64,000 bases of DNA from Coemansia sp. RSA 487 (GCA_027577595.1 JANBRJ010000006.1:62001-126000), one strand, 5' to 3'; shown: positions 11,011 through 22,829, counted from the stretch's first letter. Notes: generated from the sequence alone by a model not told the origin. A program made the numbers and translations.

Positions 11011-14000
11011 TTAGTGTTGACAGAACGAAAATAGCGAACCTAGATCAACAAACTTGCGGGCTGAAACGGCAAGATAGTTGTCAACGACAACAGCCAGGGA
11101 TCTTATATGGTCAGCATGGCGGTCACGCAGGACGCGAAGGTCAGTGGATGGGCACTCGAGACGAGTGGCTGAGCGGTCGATGTTAAAGAGGGCGGCAAAG
11201 TACTGCAACTGGTTGTAGAGAATTTTGTCAGAGTACACTTGGTGGAGCCTTCCAGAGCATGAGGGGCGCAGGCAACGGGAGCCGGCGGCCGATAGAACAC
11301 GGGTGGTCAGCGCACATGCAGGCTCGTCGCACGTCATAGCAAATGTGTAGTACTCGCGGATGTGTCTGCGGATCTGGAGGGCTAGTTGCGTGGCAAGTGA
11401 TGCGGGCGTAGGCAATTTCTGGCAGTGGGAGCAGTTGAGTCCCGATTCCACAACCACAGAAGAAGAAGAAGCGCCTTGTGCGCGGCGTGCGATTCCGTCC
11501 ACTTGGAACTGGTTCTTGCATGCTTGGCATGTGGCCACGAAGGGCCGTGCGTGCTTGAAGCGCTCGGTGTCGGATATCTGCGAATCAAGAGTCCGCAGGG
11601 CATCGGAGTCTGCCAGCCCCGATGAGGACATGGATGCTGTGCGGAACTTGCTCGGATCCAGACCTAGGCACTGGGCAAGGGCAGGCATGTCGGTGCCCTC
11701 GAGGGGCTCCATGAGGCGCGCGCACGGCGGTAGCACTTGCTGGTTCAGGTACCAGTCGACATCCGGATAAAGGTGTCCCTCGGAGGCGCGGATTTCGTCT
11801 GGATGGCGGGCACGCGCAGCATACGATCCATTGTTTTCAGGTTGCACGCCATCGTTTTGGAGGCCCGGGCACCTAGCGTCGCATATGATATAGGGAATTG
11901 TGTCACCGGCGCGAACAGCCGTGCCCTTGGCACGCAAACGCAGGGCAACAAGCACATGCGGCTGGCTCTTTTTGTCTGGATAGCTTTCGGGCGGCTTGGT
12001 CAGGCCCTTGTGCACGATGTACTTGTCCAGCGGAACCTGCTGCGTCTTGACTGCGGTGCCCACGCGCGCCAAATGCTCGTGGATACGCGCAATGACTTGG
12101 CTCTCGTCACCCTCCTCTCCGTCAAGCATTGGCGCATCTGTGTCGGTCGCAGGTTGTTCTTTAGTCGGCGGGTCGGCAAAGAGCTGCTTGAGCACGTAAT
12201 CGGACACGTCGTGCGACAGCCCGCACCAGTCACGGCGCACCAGATCCAGGCCCTTGGACTCCAGCTTCGTGGTGTATGCACCGCGCATCCCGTCGCGAAT
12301 GTACTTCTCGGGATTGACGATCAGAAGCGCAGCGTACTTTTTCTTCCTGAGCAAGAGAAGGCGCTTAAAGACGCCGTCAATGTCCAGCTCGAGCAAGCGG
12401 TAGCGCTCGTTGACTCTGCGCTTGAATTGTGCACCGAGCTCGTAGACGTCGGCCAGCGAAGCCGTGCGTGTGGCGATCATGATTGAATCGGTATCGCCGT
12501 AGATGACCTCGAGTCCGTCGGACAGCGCCAGGTCGCGTGTGGCCTGTAGGATCTCGCGGCCCCGTGAGGTAATCAGCATGGCAAGCGGCTTGGCGTAGAA
12601 CCGCGAGTGCGTGAATCCCAGGCATCCGTACATCGAGTTGGCCGTCAGCTTGAGCGCTTGCTGCCGCACATCCAGCTGCCCGGTCTCCTCGGCCGACAGC
12701 CCAGGCTGCTTGAGAAGACGCTTGACTTGGCGTCTCCGCTCCACCAGCGTTTTGAGGAGGCGTGGGAGTATGCCTTGCGGCAGGTCGGGCGCAGGAGCGT
12801 CGGGGACATTTTCTTTGTCGCTGGAGGAGCGGAGCACGGTGGTGAAGCATATGTTGAACTCCTGGATAATCGACGGGTACAGCGAGTTGAAATCGAGGAG
12901 CAGCACGAAGCGGTCGTAGAGGCCGCGCTTGGGCTCAAGCACAAGGCCGCCAAGGAACGCGGGCTTGCGCCTCCCAGTGGTGCCTCCAGGTCTGCTAGAC
13001 ATGGGGTTGGAGGAGCTGGCATCTACTGCATCGTCGTCGTCATCATCGACTTCTTGCTGGTCAATGGCCTCAGCCATCTCTGCTTGGAGGGACGCCGCTG
13101 CTGCCGGCTGGCCACCACGTATAGCCTGCTGCTTTTGCTGTGGCGGCTGCCGCTGTGGCGGTGGCTGACTCTGGTTCCCAAAGAACTTATCGGGACGGAT
13201 AAACTTGTTACGATAGAACTCGTGGAGCAGCAGGAACTCGTTGCGCTCAGCCCTGGCACCCATCAGCGTGCGTGACCACAGGTTTCCTGCCAGCGTGGTC
13301 AGCTGCTTCGTCAGCGGAAGCGCCTGTAAATGGATCATCAGCGCCGCCGCAAGGAAAGCGTCGAACGCCGTGTGGCGCACGAAATGAAGCAGCTGCTTGG
13401 ACGACGCAAAGAACTCGGGGATACGCTCGAACGGGATCTCGTCGCGCTTGATCTGGAGCTCCTGGGACGCCAGACTCGTGAGCGCGTACGATTTGGCGCG
13501 GATCAGATCTTTGCTGGTCATGTACGTGTCGCAGATGACGCGGCCAGCGACTATCTGGCGCTCTCCGAACGTGCTTTCTCCCATGCCGCCGCCGCCCGCC
13601 TGCAGCTTCGGCCACTGCGTGCGCCGCAGGCGACCCAGCTTCGACCAGCCGTCGATGCGCAGCTCGTGCATCCGGTGCAGCAGCACATCTAGATCAAACC
13701 CGTAAAAGTTGTGTGCGGCAACAATGTCTGGATCGGTGCGGTATATGAAGGCGGTAAAGAAGTTGAGCAGCGCGGCCTCGGATTTGGTCACCTCGATGGA
13801 CAAGCCTCTGCTGCTCTGCGACTGCGCGGCGCGGGCAAAGTCAGCAGGCAGCGGGATGCCTGTGAGCTGGCGAATCACTGTGTGCTGCGAGCCGGAGCGC
13901 TTGGCCGCCGGTGTCGGGTCATCCAGCGACGCGTTGCGGTGCACCAGCATGCTGATGGCAACAACCTCGTTCCTGTTGTCCTTGTGGTTCATCACTGTCT

Positions 14001-15860
14001 TCAGGCTCATTGTCAGCGTGGTCATCGGAGGCACACGCGCAACATGCGCACCGTCGATCTCGTCGTCCGACATGACACAGATGTTCTTGGGATCCCCAAC
14101 ACTGTATTCATCGCGGCACCACGAGAGCCGATCGCATGCTTCAACCACGCGGTGCGCGTTGCGGATCGCCACCCAGCAGGGGCCCATCATGCGCCGCTTC
14201 AGCAGGAACAGTTCAAGCGCAGAGTACGTGGTGCCGAAAGCGTGAGTAAACGTTTGGCCACTGAGCTCAGCTGGCAGCTGAGGCTGGTCAAAGCCGTAGA
14301 CGACCTTGAGGTACTCGGCAGACGCTGGCACGCCGAGCACCTCAAACGCGTACTTACGCTCGACGGGCTTGCAAGCGAACTTGCGCACGCCGTGTTTCGG
14401 TGCTATGGTGTCAAACTCGCGGTGCACATCAAGGGCCGAGTACCGCTCGTTCGTGGCAGGGTTTATGCGCGGCAGGAGAAACACGTTGCGCTCGAGGCCG
14501 GCTACTTTGACACAGCAGCTCTGGTATAGATCGTTGCTGTTTGCGCGCACCTTGCCGATTAGATACAGGTTGCCATTCTTCTCTAGCGCATCGATCCAGT
14601 ACATGTGCACCATGCCAGTGGCCGGTGCTTCTCCGCTGTCGTTGGCTGGTAGTGTGCTCTCTTGCTTTGTAATCTGCGGCGCATGCGTGGCGATAGCCAT
14701 CTCCTGCTGCACTGCCATCCAGCTCTTTCCCTGTGCGCTGTCATCGTCTTCGGCGGCGTACAGGGGGTCGTCTTGGATCACGGGCTTCACATCCACCGCA
14801 GCGTCGTCGGTGAATGGCTGCAGATCGTTCAGGTCCTCCAGCGCCTCATCGCGGATGACATCCAGGTCCATCGCATCGTCATCATGGATGCGTGGTTTGA
14901 TGTCCACGTCGCCACTCGATCCTGCGATTTGTTCTTCTTCTTCAGCAAATGGTGGCAAGGAAATCGAGCCAAAAGGATCATCCATCAGGTCATGGCGGAT
15001 CTTCTTTGCGGGCGGCAAAGCAAACGGATCGAGCGCGGGGTTGGAGATATCGGTGATGCCGACAGGCTTGGGCATTGGTGTAAGCGGATAGCCACCTCCT
15101 GTGGTGCGCACAGAGGCAGTCGCACGCCTCCGTTCGCTGTACGTTGGCGTGGTGACGTTTGTAGGGCGGCGCTTGGCGGACCGTGAAGGCGTGGTGGGGC
15201 CGTCCAGATCATCCATCAGCGACGCCATGAACGCCTCGTCATCAGGCGCCCTACTCTTCTTTTGTTTGGGCGTCTTGAGATGCGCGTTCTTGAACATCGT
15301 GCTGATGTTCCTATCCCTGTCACGCACGGACGGCTTTGCTGCCACCGTGGGAGCTTCTCGGGATCCTGCTCCTTTGGGAGTTCGTGCGTGCTTTTGGTTT
15401 CTGGACCCGCCTAGCTTGGTCTGGCTTCTGGTGCCGGCAAACGAGGAGGAGGCGCCAATGTCGTCCAAGCTGTCGTCGGCGTACCCAGAGCCATCGTCAT
15501 CCACCACAAAGTCGTGGAGCGATCCGCCGCCCTTCCGAATAATGCTCTGGTAATCGTCCTCATCGACCTTCATATACATATCTTGATCCTCTTCATCCTC
15601 CGAGTCGTCGTTTTCCTATTTTTGAACAGAACATCAGTGAACTATCAGTTTTCAATTCGGCAGAGGACTAGTAAGTCAAAGCCTGTTGTTTTCCACTCCA
15701 TGGTGGAAGCCAAGCTTGAAAGTACCTTTAGAAGAGATATGGCAGACTCACCAGTCGCGCGCAGACGCCGCAGTCGAGCGAACTTGCTTTCGGTTTCGTT
15801 CTGGCTCTTGCCTTTGGCACCCGTCGAACGAAGCCGACGCCGTGAAACTGGGGATGACAT
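11011..15860 (-). CDS. POL1: DNA polymerase alpha catalytic subunit (2 exons)
   Basis: Family B polymerase that extends primase RNA primers at origins and on the lagging strand. The large exon is 11011-15615. A first exon 15726-15860 begins MSSPVSRRRLRS, giving about 1579 residues. Seen in order: acidic N-terminus with DFVVDDDGSGY, a conserved primase-binding and exonuclease-like region, motif A DFNSLYPSIIQEFNICF (about residue 953), motif B KLTANSMYG (about 1033), motif C YGDTDS (about 1083), and C-terminal zinc modules CQACKNQF...CSHCQ and CDEPAC...CLRPSC. A Gln/Pro then Asp-rich insert (NQSQPPPQRQ...VDDDDDDAVD) precedes motif A. The intron junction is unsure: the stronger donor GTGAGT is out of phase, while AAG|GTACTT 36 bases downstream keeps the frame into ENDDSEDEED. 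Confidence 0.96.
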
Positions 15861-16176
15861 TCTATCTAGCTTTGCAGCTGTTGAAAAGGAGTGTTTAGGG
15901 AATAGTGGCAAATGGCGAAAGTCAAAGAAAGATTTAAAAAAAATAGAAAAAGAAAACCAACTCAAGGAGAATGTCAAGCAAAGTTTGTCTTGTTTTTTTC
16001 CGTCTGGAAAGAAAGCAAACGCGTCGAATGATGGCGCTTGATACAGTAAGTGCTGCCCAGGGACGTGTTTCCTGTGCATTCTTTCCCAACAACGCGCATC
16101 GATTTCGCGTCTATCGCGTTTTTCTTGGTTGATCAGCTTTTTTTATTACAATCGCTTAAAGCTTTGATACCAAGAT
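15861..16176. promoter_or_regulatory. POL1 upstream region
   Basis: 316 bp between the POL1 start and the 3' end of the carrier-like gene, both on the minus strand. It must hold the POL1 promoter and the carrier terminator. No specific motif was recognised. Confidence 0.4.
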
Positions 16177-17391
16177 CTATATCTTGAGCCATGCAGTCTT
16201 GCACAGTGCGTGGGCCAGCTCTGCTGCAGCCCAACCAAGCACGACGTCAGCGACCAGCGCACGGGTGAAGCCTGCGTACAGCGTCGCCAGACCGCGCGGG
16301 GAGCGAGCAACGCGCGCCAGGCAGTCGAAGAAGCCCGTGTATGCGCATGCCGTCAGTGCAGCCTCATCAGCCATCAGTCGCACAATCACCGAGTCCACCG
16401 GGTACAGCAGCGCCCGCGTCACGATGCCGCTGGCTACGGTGCTGATGTACCGCATGTACACGAGCAGCTCATCTGCCTGCTGCTCTGCATGTTTATCCAT
16501 GCTGCCTTGCCTCCGCCCACTACTACTGCGTCCTCCGCTGTGCTGCTGTCCAACGCTGCCAGGCGAGACAAACTCAACCTCGATATCATCAGAACCTGCA
16601 GTGGGTCGACGGGTGCCTGTGATCCTGCCCAAGCCAGCGACTACGTCGGTGACTGCGCGTCTGGCCGTCATTGCTGTCTTCAGCATCGTTACATACATGG
16701 TGAACATGCCGCGCGACACAAACGCGTGGAGCATTGGGGTGCGCAGTGACGCGCTCATATAGTTTCCCACCACGTCGCGCACGTACACGCTGAGCACCGC
16801 ACCCCTGGGCCACCGCAAGCACACGACGTCGCGGATCCATGCGACCGCCGGAGCCACCACACCATGCACTGGGTGACCTGGTGGGAGTAGGCGCGCCACC
16901 ACCGACTGGCGTATGGTTCCGTACAGCACCGCAAATGCCCCGTAGTGCACGGCGATGCGCGCAACGTCAACACCGAAGGACGCTGCGCTGGACTGCGGAA
17001 CTACCACACTGACGATGGCTGCCAGCAGCTGCAGCTGCTTCCCGCTGCTCCATTGGTACAGGAATCCAGCTACAAATCTGTGCCACGTTTGGTGGCTCAC
17101 GAAACTCAGCATGGGGTACTCTTCGGTTCCGGTGAGCTGTGCATGCATCGTGGCTGTGTCCACCGGGTACCTTGCAAACGCTATTACCCCGCGGGTCACC
17201 AGCAGCGCTGTCGTCCGCGTCCATATCTGCCGTTCTTTGTCTGGGTGGCTGCTACTTTTCGCCCGTGTCTCGTCATCGCTGCTACTTGAGTCTGTTGTGG
17301 ATATATGGTCGCTGAGCAGACCGATGCGCCGCAGGACATCGCGCTCCGCACCGAGAACCGTGTGCTGCGGCGGGCTCTGTGCTCTGTTCAT
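16177..17391 (-). CDS. Divergent mitochondrial carrier-fold protein, SLC25A46/Ugo1-like
   Basis: 404 residues, intronless. Two carrier-type signatures are visible: RYPVDTATMHAQ near residue 75 and LYPVDSVIVRLMAD near residue 335. The second is followed by YTGFFDCLARVARSPRGLATLYAGF, the classic matrix-loop pattern of a carrier repeat. The middle repeat is degenerate and holds a Ser/Gly-rich loop (GQQHSGGRSSSGRRQG). Canonical carriers have three repeats in about 300 residues. Weak repeats, greater length and the shape of the C-terminal repeat suggest the outer-membrane SLC25A46/Ugo1 group, which acts in mitochondrial fusion and lipid traffic (inference). A substrate transporter cannot be excluded. 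Confidence 0.65.
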   Translation of the reverse strand: MNRAQSPPQHTVLGAERDVLRRIGLLSDHISTTDSSSSDDETRAKSSSHPDKERQIWTRTTALLVTRGVIAFARYPVDTATMHAQLTGTEEYPMLSFVSHQTWHRFVAGFLYQWSSGKQLQLLAAIVSVVVPQSSAASFGVDVARIAVHYGAFAVLYGTIRQSVVARLLPPGHPVHGVVAPAVAWIRDVVCLRWPRGAVLSVYVRDVVGNYMSASLRTPMLHAFVSRGMFTMYVTMLKTAMTARRAVTDVVAGLGRITGTRRPTAGSDDIEVEFVSPGSVGQQHSGGRSSSGRRQGSMDKHAEQQADELLVYMRYISTVASGIVTRALLYPVDSVIVRLMADEAALTACAYTGFFDCLARVARSPRGLATLYAGFTRALVADVVLGWAAAELAHALCKTAWLKI

Positions 17392-18815
17392 ATTCCCCCC
17401 GACTTATTTTGTTATGCAAGTTGCTTAGTTAAAAGTACAGAAAATGAGTGTGGAAGCAAGATGTTTTGTATCCAGCTTTTGCCCTGCTGCGGCATCAATT
17501 TAAATCTCCCATCCTGGGCTGAAAACAGGCAAGCAAGCTTGATCTTGCTTTCCCCCACTTTATCACTTGCTGGAATGCAGACGAAATAGCGATTCAGACG
17601 ATAGAAAGTACCCACAGATCCTGCTTTTGGTGGCTGGAGCATACTGTCGCTGTGAACTGGTGTCTATTATCTCTGCGTTTGGAATGCTTTTTCTAGAACC
17701 TGTTGATGTTGTGCAAGGGACTCAGCATGTGGGCTCTTGCGTGCAAAATCAGAAAGTCACTTTTTGACAGTCAGGTGTCATCTGACCATGCCGTCTGGCG
17801 CAGCTGATTGGATGGCTGGGAAATGCCTGTTTTGCAATTTGAAATGTTGGGGAAGGAAAAAAAGAAAAAGGAAGAAAAGATGGAGAGGTCTGGATTAAAA
17901 AGGCACTTTTGCCCTCCACATGAGGCCTTGCGCTTTTCTTTTCCCTTTTCCTTTTCTCTGTACTTTTTTTTCGCAAAGCTTGGTTAATATACTATTGTTA
18001 CTCAGCGAGAAAAAAATCCCCCTTTTGCAGAGCAGGTGAATAAAATAAGAAGTCCATTTCCTCTTTCTTAGTCACAGCTATCCTCTCCTTTTTCGAGTTC
18101 TTTAATTGTGACAAGCCAGCAAGCACCTTTTCCCTGATTACAAGTGCTGCTTGTGCTTTACTTTTCTCTTTCTGCTTGCAAAGAACGCAACTGTGCCTTG
18201 CTCCTCCTTCTCTTCCTCCTGGGAGCGCTTGTTGTCTGTCCCGACAAATCCTTGTTCTGGCATATACTCTGCTTCTTTTCTCAGTTTTTGCTCTTGTCTC
18301 TGAGGACATTCGGTGGATTCTGGAAGGCAAACTCCAACCTTTTTTCTTTTTCATTTTTCTCGCTTCTGTACTGTATATATATACCAACTTTTTGTTGGCC
18401 TTTGTGCTTGCAAAAGACAAAGTATCTGCTTTTTTTGCTAGCTTTCTTTTGCCTTTCCATATATCCCTTTTTCTTTCTGCGGCCATCAGCAAAAGTCAGG
18501 CTTCTTTTCTGTGCTTTGCCTTCGGAAGCTAGAGCTCGAGAAAGTAGTTCCACTTTATTCTCTCTTTAGCTGCTCTTCCAACTAGCATCCTCTAGCGCAC
18601 AAATTTTTCTTAACTTTAACTTTTGACGAAGAGTCAAAGCAAGAAGAGAAAAAAAAGGAGCCAAGTGGTTTTTAAAACATCCGTTTTGCACCTCGGACTG
18701 TTCTACTCTTTTTTCATTATATCATTCTTGTACTTTATATAAATCCCAAAAAAGCCTCCTCCTTATTTCACCCTTTCGCGTGTCTAGTCTGAGCCAGTAT
18801 TCTCTAAGCGTGTTA
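17392..18815. promoter_or_regulatory. Divergent promoter region, carrier-like gene / Med19
   Basis: 1.4 kb between two genes transcribed away from each other. Pyrimidine-rich tracts occupy about 18060-18560. ATATAAATCCC near 18737 is a TATA-like sequence about 80 bp before the Med19 ATG. No RNA gene or protein-coding frame is supported. Confidence 0.45.
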
Positions 18816-20133
18816 ATGACAACAGCAGCAGATATAACTCGTAGCTCACACAACTATCAGCAAAATAACAATCAGACCAGATATCATACGACGAACGCTG
18901 CAGAAGATATGCCTCACCACTCGTCTGTTTCGCGGAGCCGGGACTACGCGGACGCCTCCGCACACTCGCCAGTTCCATCGCTGACAAACGACGCATCGAG
19001 GTCTTCATCAGTTTCGTCGAGTGTCAATTCGCTTTCGCCAGACACTCTAGTTACCACTCCGAGAGATCTTATGCCCCAGTTCAAATCCACCGCTACAAGC
19101 TGTGTTGTGGATATGGATGGACCAGATAGGAAGAAGAGACCCTTGTCTGCTGACACTGGCGGTAGTGTGGGTGAATACGGTATGGTTGATACCCCGCACA
19201 AGCGGAGAAGGGAAAGCAGTGCTGAGGATACAGAGTCGAAGATGGCAGAAGAGTCCAAAGTGAAGCAGGAAGACAGGGTGCAGACAGGGGAAATGGAGCG
19301 TAAAGCTAAGCGGCGAGATGCTGAGCAGCAGCCGCAGAAGAGCAGGAAGAGGAGACCGCTGACTGGCAAAGTGGACTTTGTTAGAAAGTTTGGGCTGACC
19401 GGGCTGTATAGGGAATTTGTTCGGCCGTACGTTGGAGACACGCGCCAGCAGCTGCCCGATTTGGCGTCGGCATATCTGAAGAATGTGAAGGGGTCGGTGC
19501 ATCATCCAGGCGCGTCTTTGGACTTGCTTGGGCTGGTGATGGCGCCGCCAAAGAACGAGTTTGACAGCCTGGACCTGCTGCCAATGGCCTCGATAAAGGC
19601 GGCATTCAACATTGGCACGCGTCCGGGTGTCTTTGGCAGTGACTCTGCCAGCGATAGTGGGCACAAGCGGTCGCGTATCTCGCTGAAGATGAGCACCGAC
19701 AGCCAGACACCATCGCCGCGGCCTGGCTCCCATGACCGCTACCACCAGCATAACAAACAGACGCATAATTATGTAAAGGTTTGTATTGCACACTATGCTC
19801 TTGGAATATGTTGTTGCTTGTGTTTGTTTTCTGCTGCACTGCGTCTCATTGTGAGAGCGCGCGCTCTGTTTAGTCCGATGGTGTTTTTGCTGAAACACTA
19901 AAAGCAGTAACAGTTTGATCAAAATGGAATGGCTCATTTCTTATTGTGTATTGTGTTTATTGAAAACTTTTACTTACAAACCAAAGTATATTTGCTTCAT
20001 CTTTTTTTGCTATTAGCAGGAGGACGGCAACAGCAACAGTGCAACAAGACACTTTAACAATAACCACCACAACTCTCGTCAACACCACCACCATCACCAC
20101 CAGAACCGCCAGAACTCGCCATCCAAGGCATAA
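18816..20133 (+). CDS. MED19: Mediator complex subunit 19 (Med19/Rox3; 2 exons)
   Basis: Head-module subunit linking activators to RNA polymerase II. The long N-terminus is disordered, Ser-rich and basic, with KKRPLS, HKRRRES and KSRKRRP clusters. The conserved core is VRKFGLTGLYREFVRPY, LPDLASAYLKNVKGSVHHPG, then DLLGLVMAPPKNEF and LLPMASIKAAFNIGTRPG, matching the Med19 pattern of a YxxF segment, a PG turn, a KPP-like motif and a final PL...F...G block. Exon 1 ends at 19778 (or 19772; both donors are phase 0). Exon 2 starts at 20020 (or 20017) and adds a His/Asn-rich tail with six consecutive His. About 358 residues. The first in-frame ATG is 18816. The call rests on motif order, not on a search. 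Confidence 0.75.
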
Positions 20134-21096
20134 GTTCACTTAAGAGAGAGGGGGGAAAGTCCGGGAGAGAGGAGACCATCCAAAAGCAAATATAGCACTA
20201 GCTTTTTGGCTGGGCTTTTTCTTTTGTGGCGCATCAAGGCGAGCTTTTTGCACGTCTTTGTGCAGGCAGCATTGTTTGGCTTTTTTGTTTGGGTAGGGGT
20301 GTTTTTATCAAAACAACAACATTTTGGCCTTTCTGGTCAAAGACCGGCCTAGCAGATTTTGGAGCAAGCAAGGTCCACGAGCCTCGGGTGCTTGTTAGTT
20401 TGGGGCTTCTGGAAGAATGGCGTGTAGCTCGGGCAAAAATCCTTAGGCAGCGGGGACCGGGTGTTTAATGGTTTTTTTTATTCAAAGACCATCTGTCTGC
20501 TTGGGAAAGTTGCGCGAGAGAGGCGGCACGCGGTTTGTCGGTTGTTGCTTGCTGTTGTTCTACAACAAAAGCGTTGATAACACACACACATACGCTGGTA
20601 TGGATGTTTTTGTTTTTCGAAAAACCCTCCATTCCATTCTATTTTGTACACTTTTTTTAGAACATCTTGAGATCTAAGATGTTTAGCACAGCTGTATGTT
20701 CTGGCAGTGAGGAACAACCAGATGTACAAAAGCTGTTTGCGACTAACCTGGCGTAAAGGATCTTGAAGTCCTGCGCCAAACCCTGTATGTTTTCTATTTC
20801 TTTTTTCTCTAATAGTCTTTTCTTCCACATACACAACCGTTAATATTTGTAGCGGTTGCGAAAAACGCCATACCCTTTTATTTCTTTATCTTTACAACGC
20901 ATCAATGACCTTTCTAGATTTCTCATTAAAAAACAACACAAACAACCTTTTCACAAGGAATTCTAATATACGCTACTTGCTTCAGCTGTCTACCCGATTA
21001 TCTTTGAAGGGGTGATCCACAGGGCGGATGGGATATGTAAAAAATCAAGGGATATTTTCGCTGATAACACTAACTTTGAAAGTGAAAAACCAATGA
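20134..21096. other. Convergent intergenic region Med19 / GCV3
   Basis: 0.96 kb between two gene 3' ends. It contains T/G-rich, low-complexity DNA. No coding frame or RNA gene is supported. Confidence 0.5.
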
Positions 21097-21549
21097 TTAG
21101 TGGTCAGACTCTTCGATGAGCTTCTTATAGTCTGTCTCGCTGAGAAGGGCATCGACTTCGTCCTGGGACGAGAACTTGACCTTGAAGAGCCAGCCATCTT
21201 TCTCCGGAGACTTGTTGATGAGCTTGGTGTTTTTGGTGACCTGGTCGTTGGACTCGACGATTGTGCCAGAGAGCGGAGAATAGATGTCGCTTGTGGATTT
21301 GACGGATTCGACGACACCCACGGTGTCTTCGATTTCGACGTCGGTGTCAGCCTCGGGGACCTCAACGTAGACAACGTCGCCCAGAGCGCTTTGCGCATAG
21401 TCGGTGATACCGATGGTGCCTACGCCGTTGTCGATGGAGATCCATTCGTGCGACGCAGTGTACCGCTTGGTTGCGTACAGACGTTGGGCAACCAGCCGTG
21501 TGCTGAAACGCTGGTTGATGAATGATCTGGTAAGAAGACGGAGCGACAT
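21097..21549 (-). CDS. GCV3: Glycine cleavage system H protein, mitochondrial
   Basis: Lipoyl carrier that shuttles the aminomethyl group between the P, T and L proteins of the glycine decarboxylase complex. 150 residues. The first 25 or so (MSLRLLTRSFINQRFSTRLVAQR) are basic and lack acidic residues, a typical matrix-targeting peptide. The domain follows as YTASHEWI, GITDYAQSALGDVVYVEVPE, then GVVESVKSTSDIYSPLSG, in which K84 is the lipoylated lysine, and GWLFKVKF near the end. Intronless. The ATG at 21549 is chosen because the frame upstream reads only hydrophobic leader sequence with no Met before the domain. Confidence 0.95.
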   Translation of the reverse strand: MSLRLLTRSFINQRFSTRLVAQRLYATKRYTASHEWISIDNGVGTIGITDYAQSALGDVVYVEVPEADTDVEIEDTVGVVESVKSTSDIYSPLSGTIVESNDQVTKNTKLINKSPEKDGWLFKVKFSSQDEVDALLSETDYKKLIEESDH

Positions 21550-22022
21550 TTTTAATAATGTAGATAGAGGGAAAGAAAAAAGAATAAGAGAACTAGAGTT
21601 GCAGAAGAAGAAAAAAGATAACGATGTAGCTGAAGAAGGGCCTGGACGCAATACCCAATATATGTGGGAATGAAAACGCTGAAGAAATAGGGGAGCGGCC
21701 AATTTTTGTTTCGTTTTTTTGGAATCCTAAAATATATGAGGCAAATGTTAGTTTCCACTCTGCCAGAAACAAAAGGGCCGCGCTTTTGTACATTCCTTTT
21801 ATATCCGCCAGTGCATTTGAGCTGGGAGCCCCCGAATGAATGGATCCACTCCTTTTCTCTTGCTGTTTTTAGGCCTTGAGCATCACACTACTTTGCGTTG
21901 TTATTTTCAAACAAGTCACCAAAAAGGCGTGAGCGTGAGCGATATCTGTGAACCATTTTTATTAAACAGGGCACCCCCTGATCCTTCTTATTTCTTATCG
22001 ATGAAGCCTAAATTCAGCACAA
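21550..22022. promoter_or_regulatory. GCV3 upstream region
   Basis: 473 bp between the start of GCV3 and the end of the SDR gene, both on the minus strand. It must contain the GCV3 promoter. No specific motif was recognised. Confidence 0.35.
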
Positions 22023-22829
22023 TTAGAGATGGGAATAGGCTTTGTTGCCGATGATCGAGCCGCCGTCGACGGGGATGACGACGCCGTTGATGTAGGCGCC
22101 GGCCCTGCTTGCCAAGAAGATGCAGGCGCCGCCCATGTCCTCGGGGGATCCGATGCGGCCGAGCGGGATATGGCTGACAATGGCGTCTTGCATCGACTCC
22201 AGCGTAGCCTTCATCATGTGCGACTGGAATGGGCCCGGCGCAATGGCATTGACGGTGATGTTGCGGTTGCCCAGGTTTGCCGCCAGAACCCGCGTCATGT
22301 GGTGCACGGCAGCCTTGGACGCAGCGTACGCTGGGACCACCAGAATCGGCACCCTGAGCCCGTCAATAGACCCGATATTGATGATGCTCGAGGGCTCCTC
22401 CTTGGTTGCCTTCTTCTCGAGCGCTGGGGTCAGGAGCTGCGTCAGGCTGAACACACGCTGCACATTGAGCGTCAGCAATTTAGTGAACGCGGAGTCCGGA
22501 TACGATTCCAGCGAGTCTGTGCCCCATGTGGCTCCAGAGTTGTTCACAAGTACGTTGATTCCCTGGGGCTCGCTCTCAATGAGCGTTTGCGCAAGCTTCT
22601 TGGTCTGCTCGTAGTCTTGCAGATCGCATGCCAGCGCTATACAGCTGCCGGGCCCACGTTGCGTCAGCTCCTTGGCCACTCGCTCCAGCACACGCGCCTT
22701 GCGGCTGGTGATGTATACTTTGGCCCCGTTCTTCACGAACGCTGTTGCGATCATCAGTCCGATGCCGCTGCCGCCACCTGTGACCACCGCCACCTTGTCT
22801 TTGATCGAAAACAGTGTTTGGATATCCAT
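22023..22829 (-). CDS. Short-chain dehydrogenase/reductase
   Basis: Classical SDR of 268 residues, intronless. The Rossmann cofactor loop TGGGSGIG is at 17-24, a DL pair after strand beta-3 at 69-70, NNSG at 96-99, catalytic Ser154 (NIGSIDG), Tyr168 and Lys172 in YAASK, and the C-terminal PVDGG block. Arg43 and Arg46 after beta-2 (TSRKAR) suggest NADP(H) preference (inference). It most resembles the 3-oxoacyl-ACP reductase/RhlG-like fungal SDRs, so reduction of a ketone in lipid or secondary metabolism is possible. The substrate cannot be told from sequence. No targeting signal is seen. The gene stands alone, with no pathway neighbours. Confidence 0.88.
   Translation of the reverse strand: MDIQTLFSIKDKVAVVTGGGSGIGLMIATAFVKNGAKVYITSRKARVLERVAKELTQRGPGSCIALACDLQDYEQTKKLAQTLIESEPQGINVLVNNSGATWGTDSLESYPDSAFTKLLTLNVQRVFSLTQLLTPALEKKATKEEPSSIINIGSIDGLRVPILVVPAYAASKAAVHHMTRVLAANLGNRNITVNAIAPGPFQSHMMKATLESMQDAIVSHIPLGRIGSPEDMGGACIFLASRAGAYINGVVIPVDGGSIIGNKAYSHL

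Noticed and set aside
11737-14529. Plus-strand ORFs of up to 272 codons inside POL1
   Set aside because: Antisense shadows of the GC-rich polymerase gene. The minus-strand frame has all family B motifs.
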